From Halorussus aquaticus (GTDB lineage Archaea; Halobacteriota; Halobacteria; Halobacteriales; Haladaptataceae), in the NCBI RefSeq assembly GCF_024218795.1, contig NZ_CP100400.1, positions 2,418,001 through 2,482,000 of the forward strand: a stretch of 64,000 nt of DNA. The letters run 5' to 3'. Both the position numbers and the translations under genes were made by a program. Positions within the stretch are counted from its first letter, which is position 1; every line of letters starts with the position of its first letter. Positions 17,449 through 26,724 of the stretch are shown piece by piece. The notes under the pieces are model-generated. The model was not told the DNA's origin. It saw only the letters and a list, made by a program, of their open reading frames with translations, and did no database searches.

Positions 17449-18069
17449 TCAGCAGACGTCGTCCGAACAGGCGCAGTCCGTGGAGTACACGTAGCAATTT
17501 CTGCAGTTTTGGTCGCAGTTGTACGTGTTCTGCTTCTTGTAGTTCTCCGCACAACACTCTTCGACGCAGCCAGTGTAACTACACCCCTGTGGGGTCACCT
17601 CCGAGTCGGTGACGATGAACCGCCGGTCGCCGTCCTTCGGCTCGACGAGGGCGTAGGCTTCGTCGCGCTCCGGTTGAACGTACAGGCCGATTTCGTGGGT
17701 ATCGCTACTCGTGGAGGCCATACCGAGCGCAGTCACCGTCTCTTTCTCGACGGTTCCGGTGACGCCAGCGAGACGGTCCTCTGCGGTCGGTTCCAACCCG
17801 GTCACGTCCGGGTCGATGTCGAAGTTCACGTCACCGAAGTCGAACTCTTCGCTGACGAACCCCGCGTCCACCAACTGTTGTCGGAGTCCTGCACCGTGTT
17901 GTTCGAACGCGACCCGTAGTCTGCGCTCGTTGCGGTAGTTACGAGCGAGACGGTCGGATTCGGCGACCACGGTTCCGGTCGTCGTGGTCAGTCCGGTGCC
18001 GACGACGGCAGCCGCACCGATAGTCTTGAGGACGCTTCGCCGGTCGAGCCGCTTGTTATCACCGTGCAT
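17449..18069 (-). CDS. Tat-exported precursor with C-terminal ten-cysteine domain (halocin-like)
   Basis: The 206-residue product has a Tat signal (DRRSVLKTIG, Arg10-Arg11) and a hydrophobic stretch to a likely cleavage near VVAES (residue 38). Residues 39-160 are a cysteine-free acidic domain. The last 46 residues hold ten cysteines (163, 168, 172, 173, 185, 189, 192, 199, 201, 206), the final one being the last residue. This matches the layout of the halocin C8 precursor (Tat signal, immunity-type domain, ten-cysteine peptide), but I see no clear sequence match. A secreted peptide antibiotic or other disulfide-rich secreted domain are both possible. No dedicated transporter or protease gene is adjacent. 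Confidence 0.8.
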   Translation of the reverse strand: MHGDNKRLDRRSVLKTIGAAAVVGTGLTTTTGTVVAESDRLARNYRNERRLRVAFEQHGAGLRQQLVDAGFVSEEFDFGDVNFDIDPDVTGLEPTAEDRLAGVTGTVEKETVTALGMASTSSDTHEIGLYVQPERDEAYALVEPKDGDRRFIVTDSEVTPQGCSYTGCVEECCAENYKKQNTYNCDQNCRNCYVYSTDCACSDDVC

Positions 18070-18093
18070 GCATACGTCGTTATGACCCCCATA

Positions 18094-18121
18094 ATTTTAA
18101 ATCTATTCTAGTATACTAGAA
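18094..18121 (-). promoter_or_regulatory. Promoter and 16-bp palindrome of cysteine-rich precursor gene
   Basis: A TATA box (ATTTAAAAT on the minus strand, 18094-18102) lies about 29 bases before the ATG. Immediately upstream, 18106-18121 reads TTCTAGTATACTAGAA, a perfect 16-bp palindrome occupying the BRE/activator position. This suggests regulated expression by a dimeric protein. Confidence 0.6.
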
Positions 18122-18321
18122 ATAAAGTTCAGAAGGCCCTACAGAGACTCTGTATCGCGAAGTGGTCGGTTTACCGTAGTCGGCATCGGTACGCGGGATT
18201 CAACTGCCACGGTCTCCGTCAGTACGGTAACGACGTCGTCCACAGTCGTCGAACGAAGACACTCTCCGCCTTTCGAGGGGTCTCCGCACTGCCGACGTGC
18301 TCCCGAGTGCGTTCCGGAGGG

Positions 18322-18327
18322 TTTTAC
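18322..18327 (+). promoter_or_regulatory. TATA box of fumC
   Basis: TTTTAC lies 28-33 bases before the fumC ATG at 18355, consistent with a leaderless transcript. Confidence 0.5.
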
Positions 18328-18354
18328 GCCCGGAGGGGACCAACTTCGACGCGT

Positions 18355-19770
18355 ATGACTGACGACGAGGACTACCGGATAGAGGAGGACAGTCTCGGAG
18401 AGATGCAGGTCCCGGCGGACGCCTACTGGGGCGCACAGACCCAGCGCGCGCTCCAGAACTTCCCCATCTCGGGCATCACGTTCGGTCGCCGGTTCGTCCG
18501 GGCGCTCGGCGTCGTGAAGAAAGCCGCCGCGGAGGCCAACCGCGACCTCGAACTGATTCCCGAGGACAAGGCCGACGCCATCGTGGCGGCAGCCGACGAG
18601 GTCATCGACGGCCGCCACGACGACCAGTTCCCCGTGGACGTGTTCCAGACCGGGTCGGGCACCTCCACGAACATGAACGCCAACGAGGTCATCGCCAACC
18701 GCGCGACCGAAATCTACGGCGGGGAAGTCGGGACCCGCGAGATTCACCCCAACGACCACGTCAACTTCGGTCAGTCCAGCAACGACGTGATTCCCACCGC
18801 GATGCACGTCGCGTCGCTGGAAGCCGTCGAGAAGGACCTGCTCCCGGCGCTCGACGCGCTCCGCGAGGCGCTCGAAGCCAAGGAGGAGGAGTTCGACGGC
18901 GTCGTCAAGACCGGCCGCACCCACCTGCAGGACGCCACGCCGGTCCGCCTCGGACAGGAGTTCGGCGGCTACCGTACGCAGGTCGAGAAGGGCCTCTCCC
19001 GAATCGACTACGTGCGCGACCACCTCTCGGAACTCGCGCTCGGCGGCACCGCGGTCGGCACGGGCCTCAACACCCATCCCGACTTCCCGGAGAAGGCCGC
19101 CGAGTACATCTCCGAGGAGACCGGCGTCGACTTCCGCGAGGCCGACAACCACTTCGAGGCGCAGGCCGCCCACGACGCGATGTCCGAGGCCCACGGCGCG
19201 CTCCGGACCATCGCGGGGTCGCTCAACAAGATAGCCAACGACCTCCGCCTGCTGGCCTCCGGCCCGCGGAACGGTCTCGGCGAACTCGAGCAACCCGAGA
19301 ACCAGCCCGGTAGTTCCATCATGCCCGGCAAAATCAACCCCGTCGTGGCCGAGGCGGTCAATCAGGTTCACAAGCAGGTCGTGGGCAACGACGCCGCCGT
19401 GAGCGCCGGGGCCGCCGAAGGTCAGATAGACCTCAATCTCTACAAGCCCGTCCTCGCCCACAACTTCCTCCAGTCCGCGGAGATGCTCGCCAACGCCTCG
19501 GAGGTGTTCGGCGAGAAGTTCGTCCGGAAACTGGAGGCCAACGAGGAACACTGCGAGGAGCAGGTCGAACAGAGCATGGCGCTGGCCACCTCGCTCAACC
19601 CCCACATCGGCTACGACAAGGCCAGCGACGCCGCCAAGACCGCCCTGAAGGAGGGCAAGACGGTCAAGCAGGTCGTCGTCGAGAAGGGCTACCTCAGCGA
19701 AGAGGAGGCCGAGGAGGTCATCGACCCCGAGGCCATGACCCACCGCGGTATCCTCGGTAGCGACGACTGA
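18355..19770 (+). CDS. fumC: Fumarate hydratase, class II
   Basis: The enzyme interconverts fumarate and malate in the citric acid cycle. The 471-residue product carries the superfamily signature GSSIMPGKINPV, the substrate-binding TGSGTSTNMNANEV region, HPNDHVNFGQSSNDVIPTAMH and the TGRTHLQDA motif. Length is normal for the class II enzyme. The start at 18355 (MTDDEDYRIEEDSLGEMQVP) matches the family and has a TATA element at leaderless spacing. It stands alone. Confidence 0.97.
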   Translation: MTDDEDYRIEEDSLGEMQVPADAYWGAQTQRALQNFPISGITFGRRFVRALGVVKKAAAEANRDLELIPEDKADAIVAAADEVIDGRHDDQFPVDVFQTGSGTSTNMNANEVIANRATEIYGGEVGTREIHPNDHVNFGQSSNDVIPTAMHVASLEAVEKDLLPALDALREALEAKEEEFDGVVKTGRTHLQDATPVRLGQEFGGYRTQVEKGLSRIDYVRDHLSELALGGTAVGTGLNTHPDFPEKAAEYISEETGVDFREADNHFEAQAAHDAMSEAHGALRTIAGSLNKIANDLRLLASGPRNGLGELEQPENQPGSSIMPGKINPVVAEAVNQVHKQVVGNDAAVSAGAAEGQIDLNLYKPVLAHNFLQSAEMLANASEVFGEKFVRKLEANEEHCEEQVEQSMALATSLNPHIGYDKASDAAKTALKEGKTVKQVVVEKGYLSEEEAEEVIDPEAMTHRGILGSDD

Positions 19771-19797
19771 GGACGCCACGTCACTTCGATTGCCTCG

Positions 19798-19802
19798 TTT
19801 TT
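19798..19802 (+). terminator. Oligo-T terminator after fumC
   Basis: A CGTTTTTCTG run about 28 bases after the fumC stop is a likely archaeal T-run terminator. Confidence 0.4.
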
Positions 19803-19943
19803 CTGCCCGAAGTCGAGTTCGAAGACGCCGGAGTGAGGAGTTCGACGGCGACACCGTCGACTCCGACTCGGCGGACGACGACCGAGAGCCACGCCTCCGG
19901 AACGCCCGCCACTCGTTTCAGTCAGGCGACCGTGTTTCCGCGT

Positions 19944-20339
19944 ATGACCGACCGGGATACCGCTTCCTTCAGAATGACGCGGAACGAGGCACGTGTGGTC
20001 ATCGCCGCGCTGTCCGACGAGGAGATGACCGCATCCGGTGACCGGGGCATGCGAATCCAGAACGTGCAGGACCACCTCGCCGCCGAGTTCGACTTCGACG
20101 AACACCGCGGCGTCGAGAAGGGCGAGATGGCGGCGGGAGACGACACGGGATGGCTCGACAACGACGCCATCTTCGGCGGCAACGACCCCGACGACACCGA
20201 GCGGGTAGAACTGTCGCGCGCGGAGGCCACCGCGGTGACCGACGCGCTCGCGGCCTTCGAGTTGGACGAGGGACACGAGAACGCCGGGACCGCCGAGAAC
20301 GTGCGCGAGCGAATCGAGGACGCGTTCGAGGGGAGATAG
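19944..20339 (+). CDS. Hypothetical acidic protein, 131 aa
   Basis: Not recognised. The product (MTDRDTASFRMTRNEARVVIAALSDEEM) is helical and acidic with no cysteines or membrane segment. Two similar modules are visible, MTRNEARVVIAAL near residue 11 and LSRAEATAVTDALAAFEL near residue 90, suggesting an internal duplication. It converges with the GDT1 gene, and only one base separates the two stop codons. Confidence 0.75.
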   Translation: MTDRDTASFRMTRNEARVVIAALSDEEMTASGDRGMRIQNVQDHLAAEFDFDEHRGVEKGEMAAGDDTGWLDNDAIFGGNDPDDTERVELSRAEATAVTDALAAFELDEGHENAGTAENVRERIEDAFEGR

Positions 20340-20340
20340 C

Positions 20341-21042
20341 TCAGACCGGGAGCGCGGCCGTAATCGCACCGGCGACCGTCCCGACCGCGGTCTCCCAGAC
20401 CGAGAACCCGGTGAGGACGGCCAGCACGGTGTCGAGACCGAAGAAGAGGAACAGCAACGCGCCGCCGTAGTGGGCCTTCCGCACGTCGAACTTGCCGGAG
20501 AACTTGTGGAAGAAGAACGCGTTGGCGATGCTGACCGGGATGATGGCCAACATCTCGCCCGCCCAAATCGCGGGTTCGGCCCCGAACCGGACCGCCAGTC
20601 CGATGGTGACGAGTTGGGTCTTGTCGCCGAACTCCCCGGCCGCCATCATGGCGAAGATGGGGAGGTAGCCGCCGACGACGTTGGGGACGTCGCGGCCCAA
20701 CACCGACACGTCGAGTTCGTTCGCGGCCGCGACGCCGCCGTCGGTCTCCGCGACGGACTCGCCCGGTTCCGGGGCGGACCGAACGAGGAGGACGGCGAAC
20801 GTGAGGAACAGGACGGCGGTGAACACGTCGAGGTAGACGGTCGGAAGTGCGCCCTTCAGCGCGCCCCCCAACCAGATTTCGAGCGCGGTCCATCCGGCGA
20901 ACGCGCTCCCGGCCGCGGCGACGACGCCCCACGGGTTGTAGCGCGTGGAGAGTCCCGCGATGATGAACTGGACCTTCTCGCCGGGGAGGACGGCCAACTG
21001 CGCGGTGAACGCCACTACGAGGATTTCGAGCCATCCGGTCAT
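20341..21042 (-). CDS. TMEM165/GDT1 family cation exporter
   Basis: The 233-residue product has six to seven membrane helices arranged as two repeats. The family motif E-x-G-D-K/R-T/S is present as GEFGDKTQ in the second repeat; the first repeat has a diverged PGEKVQ. Members move manganese or calcium out of the cytoplasm in exchange for protons. An acidic loop of about 40 residues separates the repeats. Substrate is inferred from the family only. Confidence 0.88.
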   Translation of the reverse strand: MTGWLEILVVAFTAQLAVLPGEKVQFIIAGLSTRYNPWGVVAAAGSAFAGWTALEIWLGGALKGALPTVYLDVFTAVLFLTFAVLLVRSAPEPGESVAETDGGVAAANELDVSVLGRDVPNVVGGYLPIFAMMAAGEFGDKTQLVTIGLAVRFGAEPAIWAGEMLAIIPVSIANAFFFHKFSGKFDVRKAHYGGALLFLFFGLDTVLAVLTGFSVWETAVGTVAGAITAALPV

Positions 21043-21218
21043 CGAGTGCGCACCTCCGCTGGAGGGACGGGCGGTCGGCGGTGAGAGGGAACCGCAGTTC
21101 CAGAGACCATGGTCGGAAGGAATTAGACGAGTCTAAAGTAAAAGTCCTTCCCTTCTAAATAGTATCTTGGCCACGAAACGGTGCGGAAGCCGGGCGAACG
21201 AAACCGCACGTGGACGAA

Positions 21219-21986
21219 CTACCAGTTCCGACTGCTTTCGAGGTAGAGGTGGCCGAACGCGAGACCGAACAGCGGAATTGCGCCCGCGGCGAGTCCGGCG
21301 GAGACGACCCCGCTCGCCAGCGTCCCTCGGCCCAACACGCCCGACAGCACGTTCGACGCGCCCACGAGCGCGAGGTAGCTGAACGCGACCGCGAACAGTT
21401 TCCCCACGTTCCCGCGACTCGCGCGCCAACTCGCCCTGAGGCTGGCGAGCGGTCCCTTTCGGTCGATGACGCAGGCCGGGTACGCCAGTACGAGCCGGTG
21501 AAAGAGGTAGACGCCGGGCAGGACCAGCAGCAGGAGACCGACCGCCGTGAGCAGCCACATCAGGACCGCCGTGACGATTAACGCCGGGAGGCGGGTCGCA
21601 GTGTCGGTGATACTATCGGTCAGCGACGCCGGGCGCTCCTCGACGGCGGCGTCGGCGCTGGCGTAGGCGACGCCCCAGACGAGCGCGACCGCGAGACAGA
21701 GCGCGAAGTACACCGGCCACGCCCAGTCGGCGATCTGAGGGGGTTCGCCGACCGCAGTTCGGGAGACGCCGTCCGGCGTGACGACCGTGATGACCGAGAC
21801 GACGAACACGAGACCGACGAGTTCGGGCCTGTCGGTCAGCACGTCCCACGACCACCGGAGCGTATCGACCGCGTCGAGTTTCCGGACGTGGACCCGGCGT
21901 GACGAGGCGCTCCGCTCGGTGGAAGCGCCGCGGTCCGGCGAGACACTCCGGTCGGTCGAGAGGCTATCCTCGCGCTCGCTTCCCAT
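21219..21986 (-). CDS. Multi-span membrane protein, 255 aa
   Basis: A charged, serine-rich N-terminus of about 35 residues is followed by five or six membrane helices. The pattern (LRWSWDVLTDRPELVGLVF, then LPGVYLFHRLVLAYPACVIDRKGPLASLRASWRASRGN in parts) resembles integral proteins of the glycerophosphodiester phosphodiesterase-membrane-domain type that are common in haloarchaea. No catalytic residues are evident, so a structural or transport role is possible. Confidence 0.75.
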   Translation of the reverse strand: MGSEREDSLSTDRSVSPDRGASTERSASSRRVHVRKLDAVDTLRWSWDVLTDRPELVGLVFVVSVITVVTPDGVSRTAVGEPPQIADWAWPVYFALCLAVALVWGVAYASADAAVEERPASLTDSITDTATRLPALIVTAVLMWLLTAVGLLLLVLPGVYLFHRLVLAYPACVIDRKGPLASLRASWRASRGNVGKLFAVAFSYLALVGASNVLSGVLGRGTLASGVVSAGLAAGAIPLFGLAFGHLYLESSRNW

Positions 21987-22027
21987 ACGTTGCGCTTCAC
22001 GAACGGCCGATATAAATCTCCGGGAGG

Positions 22028-23959
<1,932 letters not shown>

Positions 23960-24088
23960 CGGAGTCGGTAATCCCTGAGTGATATTGCCAGCCAATTGAA
24001 AAGGCTTGGCGAATCAGCAGCAGTGTCCGGGAGTGTTCTGCGACAACGCGAGTTGCTTTCTTCCGACTGGCCGCCGTCCTGACAGGTG

Positions 24089-24613
24089 ATGCTGTCCGGT
24101 GGACTGTTCGGCCTCCTCAAATTCGCCCTGCTCCTGATAGCCGCTGTCCTCGTCGTCGTCGCAGTCACGCTCGTCGGTGGTGGCGTCGTCGCGGCCGTCT
24201 CGCTGCCGGCGCTGGTCGCGCTTCCCACGGTTCGGCGACACCTCGTCACCCTCGCCGAGAACCTGACCGACGAGCGCCCCGAATCGGTCGCCGACTGGCG
24301 CTTCGTCGGCGCGTACTTCCTCTTCGTCTACACCTACGGGATGACGTTGCTCCTCGGGTCCCCGATGGTCGCCGAGTCGGTTTCGACGGTCGAACGGGGC
24401 GTCCCCGGCGGACGCGTCCAACTGCTCTCGATACTCGCCGTCTTCGCGCTCGTCGCATTACTGTTCGGCGTCCGCCGAGCGGCGACGGCGGGCCACCTCC
24501 GGGCCGTCGCCGAGTGGGCGGTCTTCCTGTTGCTCGTCGCCGGACTCGAACTCGTGGCCGCCTTCGTCGTTCCCGCGCTACTCTTCGCCGTCGTCGAGTC
24601 GCTTCTCTGGTGA
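24089..24613 (+). CDS. Multi-span membrane protein, 174 aa
   Basis: Not recognised. The product is mostly hydrophobic with about five predicted helices: one at residues 5-40, then FVGAYFLFVYTYGMTLLLGSP, LSILAVFALVALLFGV, and VFLLLVAGLELVAAFVVPALLFAVVE. A conserved-looking ERPESVADWRF loop follows the first helix pair. A GTG directly precedes the ATG and could also serve as start. It is divergent from the ABC exporter. Confidence 0.75.
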   Translation: MLSGGLFGLLKFALLLIAAVLVVVAVTLVGGGVVAAVSLPALVALPTVRRHLVTLAENLTDERPESVADWRFVGAYFLFVYTYGMTLLLGSPMVAESVSTVERGVPGGRVQLLSILAVFALVALLFGVRRAATAGHLRAVAEWAVFLLLVAGLELVAAFVVPALLFAVVESLLW

Positions 24614-24718
24614 AGTCGGGTCGTGACCTGAACCGGGGACGAGACTGCTCGGAGCGTACCCGCCGCCGGTGCGAGCGCAGACGGGGAACTTATCGGACGC
24701 GAGGGAGTTTCTCTACGC

Positions 24719-25183
24719 ATGGAAGTGTTGAATCCGCGCGTCCGCCTCGCTTGGGGCGTCGGCGCAGTCGTGACCGCAGTCGTCGTGGGCGTCGTCGCGA
24801 CACTGATAGACAGATTCGCGCTCGGCGTCGGCGTCTGGGTCGGACTGGCCGTCGCGGCCGTGGCGCTCGCGCTCGGTGCCGTCTTCGCGGTCCTCCGGTA
24901 TCGCGTCTGGCGCTTCGAGGTGCGCGAGGACGACCTCTACCTCGAACGGGGCGTCCTGACGCGAGTGAACACGGTCGTTCCCTTCGTCCGCGTCCAGCAC
25001 GTCGATACGCAGCGCGGTCCGGTCGAGCGCACGCTCGGACTGGCGAGCGTCGTGGTCTACACCGCCGGGTCCCGCGGCGCGGACGTGACGATTCCGGGGC
25101 TGACGCCAGAGCGCGCCGACGACCTGCAGGAGCAACTCCGTCGCCTCGCCATCGAGAGCGAGCGCGAGTCCGACGCGGTATGA
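24719..25183 (+). CDS. PH-domain membrane protein (YdbS-like)
   Basis: Two membrane helices (about 10-32 and 36-60) are followed by one bacterial-type PH domain (YRVWRFEVREDDLYLERGVLTRVNTVVPFVRVQHVDT). The 154-residue length and layout match YdbS. The next gene, a YdbT-like protein with repeated copies of this domain, overlaps it by four bases (ATGA at 25180-25183). In bacteria the pair has been linked to membrane stress or antimicrobial resistance; in archaea the role is unknown. Confidence 0.88.
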   Translation: MEVLNPRVRLAWGVGAVVTAVVVGVVATLIDRFALGVGVWVGLAVAAVALALGAVFAVLRYRVWRFEVREDDLYLERGVLTRVNTVVPFVRVQHVDTQRGPVERTLGLASVVVYTAGSRGADVTIPGLTPERADDLQEQLRRLAIESERESDAV

Positions 25184-26688
25184 AACTCCACCCGATATCT
25201 ATTCCGTACCGGGCGCTCTCGCGGGGCACGAGCGTCGGCATCATGCTGTTCTTCGTCGGCCAGTCGCTGACGGGGACCGACGTGCTCCCGTTCCCGCTCG
25301 CGGGACCGGCGCTGGTCGGTCTCGCGGCCCTCGGCGTCGTCGCCGCCGCGCTCTGGCAGGTCGCCTACTACCGCCGGTTCGAGTACGAACTCACCGACGA
25401 CGGTCTCGAAATCGCGTCGGGAGTCGTCTCGCGGCGCAACCGCGAGATTCCGCTCGGCCGCATCCAGAACGTGGACATCTCGCGCAACGTGGTCCAGCGC
25501 GCGCTCGGCGTCTCGGTCCTCGACCTCGAAACGGCGGGCGGCGGCGGGACCGAGGCCAGCCTCCGGTACGTCGGCTACGACGAGGCCAAGCGCCTCCAGC
25601 GCGAGATTCAGCGCCTCAAACGGGGCGAGGAAGCCGAAGACGGAACCGACACCGCGACCGCCGAGGCGCGCGACGAGACCGAGGAACTCTTCGAACTCCG
25701 GACAGAGGAACTCGCCCTGCTGAGCGCGCTCTCGTTCGACTTCCGGTACGTCTCGCTGCTCGCGTTCGGTCCGGCCGCGCTCCCGTTCGTGCCCGGCGTG
25801 GCGGAACTGGCCGTGTTCGGGGGTTTCGTGCTGGCGGCGTTCCTCACCGTCGCGCTCTGGGCGGTCAGCGCCGCGGTCACGTTCGCTCGCTACTACGGCT
25901 TCCGACTGACGCGCGTCGGCGACGAACTCCGGTACGAGCGCGGCCTGCTCCAGCGATACGACGGGTCGATTCCGCTGTCGAAGGTCCAGACGCTCACGCT
26001 CGACGCCAACGTCCTGATGCGGCGGTTCGGCTACGCCACGCTCGCGGTCGAGACGGCGGGCTACGGGCCGGGACAGTCGCCCTCGCAGGGGTCGGAGGCC
26101 GCGATTCCGCTGGCGACCCGCGAGCGAGTGCTTCGACTCGCCCGCGAGGTGGAGACGTTCGACCTGCCCGAGTTCGAGCGCCCGCCCCGGCGAGCGCGGA
26201 CCCGGTACGCGATTCGGTTCGCGCTGGGCGTCGCCGCGCTGGTCGGCGCGCTGGCGGTCCTCTGGCGAGTTACCGGGCAACCGGTCGCGTGGTACGTCCC
26301 GTTCACTCCCCTCGCGCTCGTCCTCCTCGCCCCCGTGACGGCCCACCTCAAGTGGCGCAACCGCGGCTACGCGACGGGCGAAGACCACGTCTTCACGCGA
26401 AACGGGTTCTGGACGCGGACGACGAAGGTGGTGCCGTACTACCGGGTCCAGACCGTCATCCAGACCCAGACGCTCTTCCAGCGACGGGAACGGTGGCAGT
26501 TGGCCGACGTCGTAATCGACACCGCGAGTTCGGCGGGCGGCGCGGCAGCGGCGGTGGACCTCGCCGCCGCGGACGCGGTGGAGTTACGGGAGTTCGTCGG
26601 AGAGAAGTTACAGGAGCGTCTATCAGAGAGGCGAGTCGAGGCGGACCGGCGTTCGGATTCGGACCCGGACGCCTCGCGCCGAGACTGA
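25180..26688 (+). CDS. Multi-PH-domain membrane protein (YdbT-like)
   Basis: The 502-residue product contains three PH-type repeats, each after a pair of membrane helices: FEYELTDDGLEIASGVVSRRNREIPLGRIQNVDISR (about 67-102), YGFRLTRVGDELRYERGLLQRYDGSIPLSKVQTLTL (about 236-271) and a third near the end (GEDHVFTRNGFWTRTTKVVPYYRVQTVIQTQTLF). The shared core is a start strand, then P-x-x-R/K-V/I-Q. Translation starts within the stop of the YdbS-like gene, so the two products probably form one membrane complex. Confidence 0.9.
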   Translation: MKLHPISIPYRALSRGTSVGIMLFFVGQSLTGTDVLPFPLAGPALVGLAALGVVAAALWQVAYYRRFEYELTDDGLEIASGVVSRRNREIPLGRIQNVDISRNVVQRALGVSVLDLETAGGGGTEASLRYVGYDEAKRLQREIQRLKRGEEAEDGTDTATAEARDETEELFELRTEELALLSALSFDFRYVSLLAFGPAALPFVPGVAELAVFGGFVLAAFLTVALWAVSAAVTFARYYGFRLTRVGDELRYERGLLQRYDGSIPLSKVQTLTLDANVLMRRFGYATLAVETAGYGPGQSPSQGSEAAIPLATRERVLRLAREVETFDLPEFERPPRRARTRYAIRFALGVAALVGALAVLWRVTGQPVAWYVPFTPLALVLLAPVTAHLKWRNRGYATGEDHVFTRNGFWTRTTKVVPYYRVQTVIQTQTLFQRRERWQLADVVIDTASSAGGAAAAVDLAAADAVELREFVGEKLQERLSERRVEADRRSDSDPDASRRD

Positions 26689-26692
26689 ACGG

Positions 26693-26698
26693 TTTTTT
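26693..26698 (+). promoter_or_regulatory. TATA box of gatE
   Basis: TTTTTTA at 26693-26699 is about 28 bases before the ATG at 26725. The same T-run could also end the preceding transcript. Confidence 0.5.
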
Positions 26699-26724
26699 AC
26701 CCTTCGCGGTCCCAGTGGCGAGTA

